A stretch of DNA of 64,000 nt from Liolophura sinensis (Eukaryota; Mollusca; Polyplacophora; Chitonida; Chitonidae). Of the stretch, positions 1 through 12,879 are shown in pieces (positions within the stretch are counted from its first letter, which is position 1; every line of letters starts with the position of its first letter). A model generated the notes under the pieces. It was given only the letters and a program-made list of their open reading frames with translations. It ran no database searches and was not told where the DNA came from. The translations under genes and the position numbers were made by a program. The stretch lies in the NCBI RefSeq assembly GCF_032854445.1, contig NC_088303.1, forward strand, positions 26,855,501 to 26,919,500, read 5' to 3'.

Positions 1-588
1 CTTGTAGTATGTAAAATAACAGGGAACGATGCAATCATTTGTCCGCAGAAGCATTGCATGCGCGCGTTATTTGTCGGTAATTAAACGGAGTTAATAGAAC
101 GATCTAATCATTGATGCATTTTTTTGCCGCCTGAGGGGTAAAAACTTTACACGACCCCTTGTGTGAATGGCTGAAGGTACTCAATCTATGGCAACGAGCA
201 GAGAGAAGACAACCGGAAGGAAGGCTCAGCGCAGACGCCTAATCCAGACACAGTCACACACACACACACACGCACGCACGCACGCACAATAAGCACCTAG
301 GCTCAGGTCAAGTTCTTGACCCCGTGATTGTGATTTATATATGTACGACTTATTATCACAAAATTGCAAACTGTTGACATCAATTTTGACCCGAGCTTTA
401 ATATTTTTGTAATAATAATAAGATTTATACAAAAATTCATTGTTTGAGAACATTCCCAAATTAGAAGATCACTGTAGTTTTATTTTTATACTTACAAAAG
501 GTGTACACATCATTCGTTCTTAATTCAGTTTTACAGATGTAATAGTTTTCCGCTATGATCCTATGTAACAATCTTATTTGAAACGGTC
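1..588. other. No gene seen; CA/CGCA microsatellite
   Basis: I see no coding exon or promoter here. A (CA)n run grading into (CGCA)n lies at about 254-288. The short reading frame on the minus strand is built partly from this repeat and is not credible. Confidence 0.6.
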
Positions 589-740
589 GTAAGCGGGAAG
601 GTCTGTCGGCAACCTGCGGATGGTCGTGGTTTTCCCCCGGGCTCTGCCCGGTTTCCTTCCACCTTAATGCTGGCCGCCGTTGTATAGGTGAAATATTCTT
701 GAGTACGGCGTAAAACCAATCAAATAAATAAATAAATAAA
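589..740 (+). mobile_element. SINE family A, 5'-truncated copy
   Basis: The block matches the body and tail of the full-length SINE at 19040-19302: a 'gcggatggtcgtgg' segment, a C-rich 'cccgggctctgcccgg' hairpin-like segment, 'ctggccgccgt', then 'gaaatattcttgag' and a (AAAT)n tail. The tRNA-like head is absent. This is seen directly; assignment to a published SINE family was not checked. Confidence 0.85.
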
Positions 741-1353
741 CTGGAACCACTTCAGTGTCATATGAAAAGTTATATCAAATTTCCTAAAAGTAAACGTATA
801 TGTAGATTTTCACGAGATATAATTACTTTATACCCAAGTAATATAAGTAATTTAACTTTCTCTTATTTTCAGCCACACTTTTCATTTTCAGTTACACAGT
901 CAAATGAGTCAGAACGTCAATAATCATAAAATAATATCATAAACTGATAATGAGATGGTACAAGGTCACAAGGCGACCTGCATCTCTACATCTGCTGTCA
1001 CCAACATTGTACAGTTTTGATGCGACATCTGTTTTAAGTCAGTAAGTGATATGTAGGAGTACGTATCACACGGCGACAAGCTGTTTTTCCATTTTTATAT
1101 CTCTTTATAAGATTATGTAAGATCACTTGTAAGGCGTGAAAAATGAGAAGATAAGGAGAAAGTATGGAACAGTGGGATATGTGAAAAATAATTAATATAT
1201 AGTTACAGTAAGAGAGAAAATTGTTTTCTTTGTGAAGGTTCATAATAGGTAGCGGAAACCGGGTGATTTTGAACTGTTTTTATTATATATAGAACTCCGC
1301 TGAATGACAACTGGCCAGTCCGATTAGGGAGATTTGCGTGCAACATTTTTACT

Positions 1354-1432
1354 TTTTATTGATTGATTAGGCCTATCGGGGGTTGATTGATTGATTGATT
1401 GATTGATTGGGCCTATCGGGGGGTCCGGGTTA
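1354..1432. repeat. TTGA tetranucleotide repeat with duplicated flank
   Basis: Runs of 'ttgattga' alternate twice with a 'ggcctatcggggg' segment, so the simple repeat and its G-rich flank have been duplicated together. Confidence 0.8.
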
Positions 1433-1914
1433 CTAGAGCGGCTCCCGACTTGGAAGGGCATATTGTTGAAAGAAATTGAGAATGTCTGAATTGAGAGTTG
1501 GCTCGGCTAAATACATAAATGAGTTGCATTTGACTTCTCACTAAACATCCTGGGCCCATATTTTTTCCGAAAAATGTCAATTAAGAGAATTACATGTATA
1601 AAGGGGAAATCCGTCATTGATCTATACTGACCGCCCGACGAGATAAATGTGCAAATGAGGCAGCATTGAGACTGCCACAATGCGACGTTCGCTCGTGGAT
1701 CGCACATGTAAACAATATGTTAGATTGAAGCGAATTATAAATCTATTACAGCAAATACCACGTTCCTTTCTATCGATAATGTATTATAAAGTATTCCTGA
1801 TTCCCTATGGTCTGTACGGCAGAATTGAAATTACATCATAAGCCGCATAATCACAACACAATACCGTGTCTGACATTTGAATTTCTTTTTCGGCTAGACA
1901 AGAAGAGGACGTAA

Positions 1915-1990
1915 CCCAGCTAAATCGATCCAACCCGGGCTAATTCGGTCCAACCCGAGCTAATTCGGTCCAGCCCGAGCTAATTCGGTT
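1915..1990. repeat. 21-bp tandem repeat, about 3.5 copies
   Basis: The unit is close to 'gctaattcggtccaacccga'. Three copies differ by a few bases and a fourth is partial at the left end. It is not coding on either strand. Confidence 0.8.
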
Positions 1991-3789
1991 ATTAATATTG
2001 CTTGTAGGACTAAGATGTGAATAAAGATGTTGACATGTTTTAACGGAGAGAACCAACAACGTTCGTTCGAACGTATCTCTACCAGTCGTTAAGTTGATAA
2101 ATCATATTATGATACAGGTTTATGCACCTGTTTCAACGTATCAAAGCGCACTGCATGCCTGGTGTAGAGACCCAACTTTGGCGCCTGTACAGGTCTCGTG
2201 TAGGCCTATATTAGTCCATTTTCAACATAGTTTCTTTGCGGCGTTTAGTTGAACGCGGATAGAGCGGACATGTGGCCTCAGGCCCCATTAATTTTCCATA
2301 AGCGACAATGTTAACATTTAGCGCTGTAGCTCAGTCATATTCCGTGCCCAATAAGTTTGGCCCAGCCTGTCAGAAAGCAGCCATAAAAATCTTGACATAG
2401 GTTGACCGTCAAGATCCGGACCTTTCCATGCCCGCAGCTAGGAGGCGTGCCATGCCATGCCAACAGAACGTCACTCGCAGCCTCATGACCACCTATCTTC
2501 TTATTTCCTCTCGCCTAGAATTTCAAACTTTCATCATTAAAACTCATACCTGCCCAAAGGCAGGCTGGCAGTGAAAAAAGACTTTACACCCTAAAGTACT
2601 CAGAATTACATTCCCTCCCGAGAAACGGAAGTGCTAATAAGGTCCTGATTGCATGTAACTGTGAGCGATACGCACGCAGCCGGCCTAATCTCGTGAAGAA
2701 CAGACGTCTACCAAAAACAGTTAAATATTTAGTATGTTTTAGTCGATACCCATTTGTAACAAAGTTCTGCTTTACACCATATTTTATAGCTATAATTACT
2801 GCTATCTATTAAAGTTCTTATGCAGTTTGTGTGTCAGCGTTAGATGCGGAAATGTTCTCCGACAGCGATAGGTACAAGTAAAGAGAGACAACTCCATCTA
2901 AATTGTCGAATTGTAAAGCTGATTAAAGTCTAAAACTTGCCTTTTTTCTTGCTTTCAGTCAACCTGATACGGATACTGATACTGATTCGTATTGGACTGT
3001 GGTCCAAGATAAAAAGTTGGTGTAAATGCATATCACCGGGCACCAAGATAAAGACTCCTAGTATCTATATCAGCATTGGCGTGTATCCTCGTTATTGTAT
3101 CTACACCATGTACCCATCATATACGTCATTTTGTCAGATGCATTTCAATTGATATCTTGACCGTCATAGATGGGTTTATTTATACTAACAGCAAATTGTC
3201 AGAAAAATAATTCTTTTTTGGCCCTGAAGAAAGAAAATGTTTTCCTCTGTAACTATAACAATAACGATTTTTCTTTTGCATGTCCCTTCCACTGACCCGT
3301 TTGTAGACCTTTATTCGAATGATAAATCTCGTCAATGTTAAGTGGAGATCGATATGTAAAATATCGATTTCCAGAATAACTCGTCTTGTCACAAACATGC
3401 CTTTCGTTCGGAATCCGTCTGGGTTCCATGATGGAAGCTTCATTTTTTTCCTATGTTAAGCCGCCCTACTTGACAATCTAGGGCAATGGAAAAGCTTTCG
3501 GGCTTAAAGAGAATGCGATCCCAAATACCTTTCGACTCTGACTTTCCTACTTTTGAGATGAACATTTGTCACCAAAATTAATGACAATATTCATGCAGCA
3601 CTCATGTATTGGAGGGACACCAATAATTAACTCAGCTTAACCGAGAGAAATATTTTCTTTTTCCATATGCGACCGCATAGTCACCTTTATAAACATATCG
3701 AATGTAACTGCACATAACTTACTGTCATCCAGTTTGTTTGTTGTCACAGTCATCGTTTGGCTCCGTGGGTCAGTATGATAACGTGAAGG

Positions 3790-3857
3790 TTATTTATTTA
3801 TTTATTTGGAGTTTTACGCCGAGCTAAAGAAGATTTCACATATAGGATTGCACTCGA
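3790..3857 (-). mobile_element. SINE family A tail fragment, degenerate
   Basis: Reverse-complement (ATTT)n followed by 'ggagttttacgccgagct' and a degenerate 'agatttcacatata' matches the 3' end of family A. It lies just beyond the poly(A) signal of the first peptide gene. Confidence 0.65.
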
Positions 3858-4237
3858 TGTGTTGCACTAACACGCTAAAATGACTAGGCCAGAGTGGGAC
3901 CCGATCATGTAAAGAATAAGCTCACAGTTTAACTATTTTTAGACGACAAACGCTCTTCTGCGAACAATATCAGACAATATCGATGTACTAGCTGATACCT
4001 CATGGTATTTCCATCGTAAGACCAAAAATTCGACAAACGCTATAAATTCAGTATGAAATGGTTTTATTTAGTATCCACGCCTGACATTGACATATTGTTT
4101 TAAGTGTACTGGAAAGGTCGGACATATCAAAGTAAAATAATCAGTTTTGAAGGAAACAATTTCGCTTTTACAATACGCTGTGGCTCTCGGTGTTTTAGTC
4201 ATTTTCTTCTTCCTTCTCACATTCTTCCATTCTCTTC

Positions 4238-4888
4238 TTACTTCTTCCATTCTTCGTTCTCTTCTTCTTCTATCCCACAATCTTCTTCTCCACCCTCTTC
4301 TTCCCCATCCTTTTCTTCCCCACCCTCTTCTTTTAAAGTGAGGCAAAATCATGAAAGGAAAGAACATGTTTAACTAACAGTGTGTAACCTAAACATACAG
4401 TAGCTATGGAATGCTGTAGCGGAATAAATTAAAACATGAAATCTTTTCTCAATTTTACTTGCAAAATTGTGACTTTCAAACCAAGACATTTGCAAACACA
4501 TTTCAATTAAATATTAAAAATCTGTCCACAAGACGAAAATTTAGCTGAAAACATCCAATCTCTTCCATGACATAAATTTATGTCAAGACCCAAAAATTCG
4601 TTTAACACAGAATTTTGATGAAAAACAAAAAATTCGTGTGTTGCAATGTGGGCATTAAGGTATGTGATGTCCTGTTGCAGAAATGCGAAAACTATATATA
4701 GTCTTGTGTCAGTAAATTCGAACATTACCGGCGTTTCTCTTGGCGATGTTATGAGGAGCATCGTTCAGGAATGTCTCAGTCTCCCTCTTCTGCAGACGAA
4801 GCTCTCTGTTCAGCTCAGCAGCTCCTACGCCCGGGTGACTGACCATGAGCAGTGCGCATGCCAAGATGAGAATGGCGGCTGTCTTCAT
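4238..4888 (-). CDS. Secreted acidic peptide precursor, paralog 1 (two coding exons)
   Basis: Predicted 83-residue secreted precursor of unknown function. Coding exon 1 runs 4888-4729: start codon, 22-23-residue signal peptide (MKTAAILILACALL, small residues before the cut), a basic prosegment with Lys-Arg at residues 34-35 and 50-51, then donor GTAATG in phase 1. Coding exon 2 runs 4329-4238 and gives a Glu/Gly-rich tail, net charge about -14, with one Cys and one Trp, ending in TAA. Its acceptor is a NAGNAG type, so exon 2 may begin at 4329 or 4326 without a frame change. The exon starts at 4897 after a CAG acceptor. AATAAA lies at 4068-4063. Unlike the other three copies, I find no TATA/CCAAT promoter at the expected distance upstream; SINE pieces occupy that interval. 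The signal/prosegment exon is nearly identical to its paralogs. The exon join is inferred from matching phase, not from transcripts. Confidence 0.75.
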
Positions 4889-5049
4889 GATGATGACCTG
4901 GGGAGTGGGATGGAATAAATCAGTAAATAAAGAAACTTGAATAGAAATTAACAACGTACGAGTAAGCTCAGCATTCTCTAAGATAAAACACCTCGAAAAG
5001 TGAAACAGCTCAAGCAAGTATTTTAACTTACCTATTAAGATGCTGGCTC

Positions 5050-5144
5050 CCTCTCCGACCTACGTATGGTCGTGGGTTTCCCCCGGGCCCTGCCCGGTTT
5101 TCTCCAACCATAATGCTGGCCGCCGTGAAATATTTCTTGAGATA
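5050..5144 (+). mobile_element. SINE family A internal fragment
   Basis: Contains the family A body ('atggtcgtgggtttcccc', 'gctggccgccgt', 'gaaatatttcttgag') without head or A-rich tail. It sits where the promoter or intron 1 of peptide gene 1 would be expected. Confidence 0.8.
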
Positions 5145-5407
5145 ACTTTTCCATCTTTGCACTTCTTTTCAATGACATTTTAATGACTCTCAATCCAAAC
5201 CTGTAGAAAATGTATCGAATTCAGCGAAACGTTTTTCTCGTATCCTTTACGATATAAGGCAGAATATAATGTTGCATATTGGACTCCCCGTACAGACGCA
5301 TTTTCATAGACACCATTACATAAACACGATGATCACAACGTTTTATCTTCACACGTCGTTTGAAACGAAGGAACAGATGAACTCAGGGTAGGGCATAATA
5401 CTGAAAA

Positions 5408-5581
5408 AGATCAGCTCATGCTGACTTTCTCTCCGTACGTGATAAGGTCTGCACCAACCTACGGATGGTTAATGGTTTCCCCCGCTTTCCTTCCACCATA
5501 CAGCGCTGTCCGCCGTCGTACAAGTGAAATATTCTTGAGCACGGGGTAAAACACCAATCAAATAAATGTATCAAATAAATA
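5408..5581 (+). mobile_element. SINE family A, 5'-truncated
   Basis: Starts in the 'agctcatgctg' segment of the consensus and runs through 'caccaatcaaataaat' to an A-rich tail. It lies between the poly(A) signal of peptide gene 2 and coding exon 1 of gene 1. Confidence 0.85.
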
Positions 5582-5933
5582 AAAGTTGAAAAATAATTTT
5601 TTACATTGTGTAATCTACACTTTGGTATAGCTCACAAGCTGGATGCTAAATCCAGTATAAGGCAAAAAGCTGAAAAGACGACAAAAATTGTATGCTTACA
5701 TTCAGAAATATTTTTATTGATTTCTAGCGTTTGACACTGACATTCAATTTTCAAGTATGAGAAATGTTTACAAATAAAGCTCAGAATTAAGTACTAGACA
5801 TTACAACAGAGTTTCGAAAGATGCAATCCAGGTTGGTAACATATTTTTAACAGTTGTTGCCTACTCTACAGTTCTATTGCGTTTTAATATGAGTTTCAGC
5901 GGTAAAAACACTGCGGCTGTCAAGGCTTTCGTC

Positions 5934-6500
5934 CTAGCTCTCTTCCCGTTTTTCCTCTTCTCTTTCATCTTCTTCTCTTGATTCCTCTAAAGTGGACAAA
6001 CATAAAAGAATACAATGTCTTGAACGGAAAGTATGCTAATGCAGTCTTGAGAGAAAATTAAGTAAATGAAGGCACTGAGTATTGAAAAAAAAAAAACGAT
6101 ATAGCACAACTATTTGAATTTATCTGTTATATCTAATTTTAAACAATTTTTACACGAATAGTTCGAGGAAGCATTTCAGTGAATACCTATGCTCGAAGTA
6201 ATGTCGTTTGTCAGAAGCAATGCTAAAATATTTGAGGTTGACGAGAATTCAAATGTCTACCACGTAACCAGACACCCTGCCCCATGCCGACAGTATAGTG
6301 GCTATATGAAACGTATATAGAGTGTGAATGCGATCTTTACCGGCGTCTCTCTTGGCGATGTTATGAGGAGCATCGTTCAGGAATTTCTCAGCCTCTCTCT
6401 TCTGGAGACGAAGCTCGCCGTTTAGCTTAGCCGCTTCTACAGTCACATGACTGACCACGAGCAGTGCGCATGCCAAGATTAGAATTACGGCTGTCTTCAT
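5934..6500 (-). CDS. Secreted acidic peptide precursor, paralog 2 (two coding exons)
   Basis: Predicted 70-residue secreted precursor, function unknown. Coding exon 1 is 6500-6341: MKTAVILILACALLVVSH signal segment, likely cut after Val-Glu-Ala (residue 23), basic prosegment with Lys-Arg at 34-35 and 50-51, donor GTAAAG in phase 1. The exon begins at 6509 after a CAG acceptor. Coding exon 2 is 5986-5934 after a pyrimidine-rich TAG acceptor. It adds a Cys-free tail made almost only of Glu, Asp, Arg, Lys and Ser (net about -8), ending in TAG. AATAAA lies at 5718-5713. A non-coding first exon and TATA promoter lie at 7442-7350. Intron 1 (about 840 bases) holds a degenerate CTGA repeat. The 160-base plus 53-base exons sum to a whole number of codons, supporting the join. 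Confidence 0.82.
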
Positions 6501-6535
6501 GATGATGACCTGAAAAATGACGAAACATACACATG

Positions 6536-6655
6536 AACTATTGCCTGAATGACTGATTGACTAACTGACTGAATGGCTGATTCACTGACTGACTGATTGA
6601 TTCACTAACTGACTGAATGGCTGATTGGCTGACTGAATATAAGACTGACATACGA
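6536..6655. repeat. Degenerate CTGA/GATT tetranucleotide tract
   Basis: Loose repeats of 'ctgactgattgactgaatgg' type words lie in intron 1 of peptide gene 2. They are non-coding and slippage-prone. Confidence 0.7.
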
Positions 6656-7034
6656 AACCATTTAATAATCACGTGAAGGACTGAAGACATCAATAAAGTT
6701 TTTATTAACCTTTATGTCCGATTGTTCGACTGATAAATAGATTACACAATTTGTTATCGATCTCCATCAGTAACCATACAGCGTAAGATAATTTAATATA
6801 ACTTTTTTATTTACTGGATTTTTACCCCAGTACAAAAATATTATGAGTTTGTCTGATGCTATTCTAAAACTTGTAAATGTACCCACAGCGCAGTGAGGAA
6901 CTTCGTGTCTGCGGTCAAGTTAAAACTGGTAAATCTACAGCATAGTTTGGAACTTCATGTCTGTGACCATGTTAAAACTAGTAATTCTGCAGTGCATCGA
7001 GGAGCTTCATGTATGTAGTCATGTTAAAACTGGA

Positions 7035-7235
7035 AACCTACAGTTCAGCGGAAAAATCAGTCGATGCTCTAACCAGTGAGCCAGAAAACCTAAATTAAGC
7101 AGGAAGTCTGTTGTCCGGGTGGAAGGATTTGGGGTGCTTGTGGTAAACCCACACATGGAACTATGCCACCGTTCCATTAAAATCAGATTATGGAAATGTA
7201 CAAATTCCTTGTACCAGGCCGGATTCGAACCCCAC
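7035..7235 (-). mobile_element. Degenerate tRNA-derived fragments
   Basis: On the minus strand a B-box-like 'ggttcgaatcc' occurs near 7213-7225 and an A-box-like 'tggctcactggttagag' near 7060-7085. Their order and spacing do not fit a tRNA gene. They are probably pieces of old SINE heads in intron 1 of gene 2. Confidence 0.35.
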
Positions 7236-7349
7236 CTCATGTGTCCAGGGTTTGGATGGGCAGATACGTTCTGTGTTTAAGAATAAGTTCATGAACAACG
7301 ACAAAGTCTAAATTAAAGATAAAAATAGAGGAAGGTGTATAATACTTAC

Positions 7350-7520
7350 TAATACAGATACACCGATGTGGTCTGGAGGAAGTGGCTGGAATCGTTCACA
7401 GAAGAATGATATGATGGTTGTGTTGGCAGCGTCAGTTTTATAGATACCACTGGTCACATCTGACCGACTTTTCGCCCCTCGGGCCAGTAACATGCTCTCT
7501 GTCTGTGTGTCGATTGGCTA
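7350..7520 (-). promoter_or_regulatory. Promoter and non-coding first exon of peptide gene 2
   Basis: Reading the minus strand: a CCAAT box (reverse complement of attgg at 7513-7517), a conserved 'gtcggtcagatgtgacc'-like word at about 7468-7450, and TATAAAA at 7442-7436. Next comes a roughly 60-base leader and a strong donor GTAAGTAT at 7349. CCAAT-to-TATA spacing is 75 bases, as in gene 3. The start site should be about 25-30 bases below the TATA box. The paralog promoters match closely over this whole interval. Confidence 0.8.
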
Positions 7521-8470
7521 AGCTCTGTCGACCTACAGCCAGAAGCCAACGGACAACAAATATGAAGTGGCTGCATTTCCACTGATAAAAAGGTGTTCGA
7601 GTGAAAATCAAAATAAGTACGCCATTAGCTAATAATTGTCAGTGTCCATGTACCTAGATTCGGAAGGATAAAAAACGTCCCCACGGCATGGCGAGTCACA
7701 CACTTGTATACCCTTGTATAGTTAACAGTGTGATGCGGGGGTTGACCTTATTGCTGCTTTTCCCAAAGAAAAAATACACAATCCACAGTGGTTATCCACA
7801 AAGCAGATATGTGTTTTTTTTGGGTGTTTGTAAATGTTACTTTAGAATGAAGAAAACGGTTACAAAACTGCCTTGACAGGTTAACAGTTTTTTGCAATAA
7901 ATACGACTAAGCTGACAGTTTACAATTCAGTATTCTCTGATAAATTCCAGCGAAATTTGGACTGTACAGCAATACAGCTATAAGACATTGGACGTTTAAA
8001 AGTTGGATTGAACTCTTCCTCACTCTGGGTGCATCATGCCTATTATTGTTGATGTTCCTTAATGTTGTGTATATGTAAATGGGAGGCATCGCGAAATTGC
8101 TAATATGTCGGACATATTATCATGTGTAATTAAGAAAACGGTCCTCCAAATAAAATGGATGTAAATGTTGATGAACTGTGACTACACAAAATTTTCTGCT
8201 ATTTGTTAGAATAAATGAAGTCCAGGAAGAGATAAAAGAAATATTTTAAAGTTTGAAGCATGTTTAGTACTGGAATCACTCGAAATAACCTTTCCTCACG
8301 GCACACATCTTTACTCTCCATAAGATAACTATTTACTTAGATTTAAATGATTGCAGGGAAAGATTGCAATGAAAAACATGAACATTTTGATGGTATATTA
8401 AAGTACATTTACGGTGATGTCTTGAAAATGTCACGTACATATACATCAATATTGAACCACAAAATTTCTA
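7521..8470. other. Gene-free stretch upstream of peptide gene 2
   Basis: AT-rich sequence with no credible exon. The small reading frames here lack start context, splice sites or recognisable domains. Confidence 0.5.
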
Positions 8471-8735
8471 TCTAACAGATTTATTCAGATTGTTTGGTTC
8501 TAATATTTACAGTTTTATTTAGATTGTTTGGTTCTAATATTTACAGTTTTATTTAGATTGTTTGGTTCTAATTTATACAGTTTTATTCAGATAGCTAGGT
8601 TCTAATATATACACTTTTTTCAGATAGTTAGGCTCCAATAAATATACTTTTATTCGGATAGTTAGGTTCCGACATCTAGACTCTTATACAGATAGGTAGA
8701 CTCCAATAGATAGACTCTTATATAGATTCTTGAAC
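8471..8735. repeat. About 36-bp minisatellite, about 7 copies, decaying rightwards
   Basis: The unit is like 'agattgtttggttctaat' plus 'atttacagttttattc'. The first three copies are nearly identical and later copies accumulate changes, as expected when expansion is recent at one end. Confidence 0.8.
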
Positions 8736-9210
8736 GGCAGACAGTGCAAGTATCTACTGTTTTTTTTTTCAAAACTTTTCATTTTGACTGAAATATCCAA
8801 ACTAAATTTGACACAAAAGACTACTGGATCGTAGTTAGGTTAATGAAATATAATTGTGCATGAATGTGGATATGTATACCCATACATTTTGCACAATAGT
8901 ACATATTAGCACATCTTTGTCATACACCGCTGCCTTGCCTGTTTTCTTCCATCTGATTTTGGGTGTGGAAAGTTCAAGAGTTTTGAGAAGTAGGTTATGT
9001 TTGTAACACAGATGTGATGTAGAAAATCTTACTTGATGTTTTCTATATGTAGGGATATATTTATACTGACCAGTACTTTTGGTGCTAAATCTTACTCCTT
9101 GCCGCTCTCTGCTCTCGATTTACGTCGCCGCCACGACTAGACCTTTGTCTAATCAATGGCGAATCACGTTGTATATCAGGTCTTAAATTAATACAGAACT
9201 AAAACTGTAT
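8736..9210. other. Gene-free stretch
   Basis: Nothing beyond low-complexity T runs and AT-rich sequence is visible. Confidence 0.5.
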
Positions 9211-10571
<1,361 letters not shown>

Positions 10572-10929
10572 TTACGGTCAAAGGGTTTTAAACTCACCTC
10601 AAAGAGAACAGCTTTTTGCATAAACATTGTCAGTCATCACGTGGTACCCAACTTATAACGAATTGTCCGACTGCTTCCAGACGTGAAGTATCAGCCAAGC
10701 AAACGAGATTCTTACAGGCGACCTCACTGGGGGCAAGGCTCTTGCATATCTAACCTGATGCGCAGAGATCATAAAGGTCGTGTGTTGTGTTGATTTTTTT
10801 TTTCCATTTTAAAATTTGGTGAATATTTTAATATTCGCAATAAAAATACCCTGGTATGAAAATAATTATACTTATAAATGACAGATATGTATATTACAGG
10901 CAGAACTTATGTCGGGGTTCTATGATATA

Positions 10930-11120
10930 TTTATATATTTATTTACTTATTTATTTCATTGGTGTTTTACGAAGAACTAAAGAATATTTTACTTATAAGA
11001 CGATGGCCAGCATTATAGCGGGAGGAAACTGGGCAGAGCCCGGAGAGAAACGCACGGTCATCCGCATCTTGTTGACAAACATTCCCACGCACGGCCGGAG
11101 AGGAAGCCAGTGAGAGCTGG
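10930..11120 (-). mobile_element. SINE family A, partial
   Basis: Reverse-complement tail (ATTT)n, 'ggtgttttacgaagaact', 'ggccagcattat', 'cccggagagaaacgcac' and 'ggccggagaggaagccag' follow the family A order. The tRNA-like head is missing. Confidence 0.85.
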
Positions 11121-11782
11121 TATGAATGTTTTAATATTCTCAACAAAAATACCCTTGTGTGAAAATAATTATTCTCACAAATGACACATATGTATATTAC
11201 AGACAGAAGTTAATGGTTAATGTCGTATGATTTTGTCACACATTTCCCGCACAATAATCGAGACAATAATTCAGTGAAGTTTATAGATGATTCTTGGGAG
11301 TAACACACTAGTTTTCACCTGCAGGGCTAGGATCAGTATATCTGCCTTATTTATGGAAGGCAGGTGATCGATGTACAACATATACGAACACTGTAGCCGC
11401 CCTGTCGATGCTGTCGATTGTATATTTTCATCCAAGTCCGAATAACAGGAGCAATGTATATTTCTCATCCCAGGTCGGGATGCTTGAATTTTCGGTCGTG
11501 ACCATTTAAGGTTTGACGAAAAGAGAGGAGCCTTGAATCTTTTTATTTCATTTTGACCATTAAAGATATAATTAAAGTTTTTCTTTAACTCAGTAACGAA
11601 CGTTTTTGTTGTGATTTTGAGAAAAAAAGCAATTCAAGATAGCCAATGGTAGCGTCCTCTCTGAGATTAGCTGAATAATGGAAAGCAACAAACCTCATAT
11701 AAAGAGCTCTACCTTTCCCAAATTTTACACACCGTTTCACTCAAAAAAGAACACAAACGACCTTCTGCAATTTTGAATGAAT
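11121..11782. other. Gene-free stretch downstream of peptide gene 3
   Basis: No exon is supported. The right end approaches the poly(A) signal of gene 3 at about 11788. Confidence 0.5.
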
Positions 11783-12035
11783 TTTATTTGAAATTTAGAT
11801 GTTTTAACATTTGACATAAGCATAAAATAATGTCTTCGAATTGTCAAAATGACCTATTGGATATCGCAAAAATTTTGCGTAAACATAAGTGAGGCTGAAA
11901 ACATTGAAGTGAAAAGAATGTCGAATACTCTTACATCTCTAAATGAAATAAAAGCGCGTTACGTAATCAAGCAAAGGTCTGATCACATGGTATTTTCATG
12001 TGCGGAGAATCAACATGGATTGCGTTTCAAAGTTA

Positions 12036-12820
12036 TCAGTCGGTCTCTTCTCTGGTTTCTTCCTCCTTTTCAGCGGGGTCTGCAACACAAATAAAATAAC
12101 GCTTGTAATATTACAAATTGTACTTGTATTAACTAGAATACAGATATATTTTATAAAGACCCTTCGGTGGCCTAATGGTTAGGTCGCCGGGAAGCTTGGA
12201 AACCGAGGATTAAGCCCGGCTGCTGGGTCATACCAAATACTTTAAAAATGGTACTTGTTGTTGCCTCACTTTGCGTTTAGTACTGAGGGCTAAGAGAAAA
12301 AAACAGGCCTGGTCGGCCCGGTGTCAGTATAATGTAACTGGTTGAGGTGTCATGTTTGGCGTCTTGAGCATGATACGTTAGGGCTTTGACGGAACTCAAC
12401 GTACCACAAGAAGGCACAGTATATGAACACCGACTCCTAGTAGTCATGTGACTGAAGAAGTACGACGTAAAACTCCATACATATACCCATGCTATTTTGT
12501 GAAATTCTTAAAAAATAGGTAACTAAGTAGTCTTGCTTATCACCTGGCAAATTTTATCTATGGCTATTTTCAGCTTTTCGTTTCCACTATATTACAAAAT
12601 GTTTTCTTCGAATCAGAAGTTATATATTATTTAAGTTAAAATATATCTGGTCCTTACCACAGTCGTCTCTCTTGACGAGTTTGTGAGGAGCATCGTTCAG
12701 GAATTTCTCAGCCTCTCTCTTCTGCAGACGAAGCTCGCGGTTCAGCTTACCAGCTTCTACGGTCACTTGACTGACCATGAGCAGTGCGCATGCCAAGATG
12801 AGAATGACTGCTGTCTTCAT
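12036..12820 (-). CDS. Secreted acidic peptide precursor, paralog 3 (two coding exons)
   Basis: Predicted 68-residue secreted precursor, function unknown. Coding exon 1 is 12820-12658: signal peptide MKTAVILILACALLMVSQ, cut expected after Val-Glu-Ala, basic prosegment with Lys-Arg at 34-35 and 50-51, then Asp-Asp-Cys and donor GTAAGG in phase 1. The exon starts at 12829 after a CAG acceptor. Coding exon 2 is 12079-12036 after acceptor TTGTGTTGCAG. It encodes a tail rich in Glu, Asp and Thr (net about -8 with the Asp-Asp-Cys), ending TGA. AATAAA lies at 11788-11783. Promoter and non-coding exon are at 13802-13710. Intron 1 holds the 47-bp minisatellite and intron 2 a family C SINE. The 3' UTR shares a 36-base identical block with gene 4, so these two are the youngest duplicates. 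Confidence 0.85.
12160..12480 (+). mobile_element. SINE family C, near full length
   Basis: A tRNA-like head has A box 'gtggcctaatggttagg' and a decayed B box near 'gaggattaagcccgg'. A long body follows with 'atggtacttgttgttgcc' and 'cccggtgtcagtataatg', then a tail 'gaagtacgacgtaaaac'. The copy at 36512-36155 has the same order. It is inserted in intron 2 of peptide gene 3, antisense to the gene. Confidence 0.8.
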
Positions 12821-12879
12821 GATGATGACCTGAGATATCACAAAGAACACAGGTAAACAATGGGCAACAACGCACGTAA

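Larger units (their letters stand above)
741..3789. other. Gene-free stretch with two short tandem repeats
   Basis: No credible exon was found on either strand. The stretch contains a TTGA tetranucleotide block and a 21-bp repeat (listed separately). The remaining small reading frames lack splice-site context and coding-like composition. Confidence 0.5.

Noticed and set aside
4104-4373. Serine-rich and leucine-rich plus-strand frames
   Set aside because: They are the antisense of the Glu-rich tail exon of peptide gene 1 on the minus strand.
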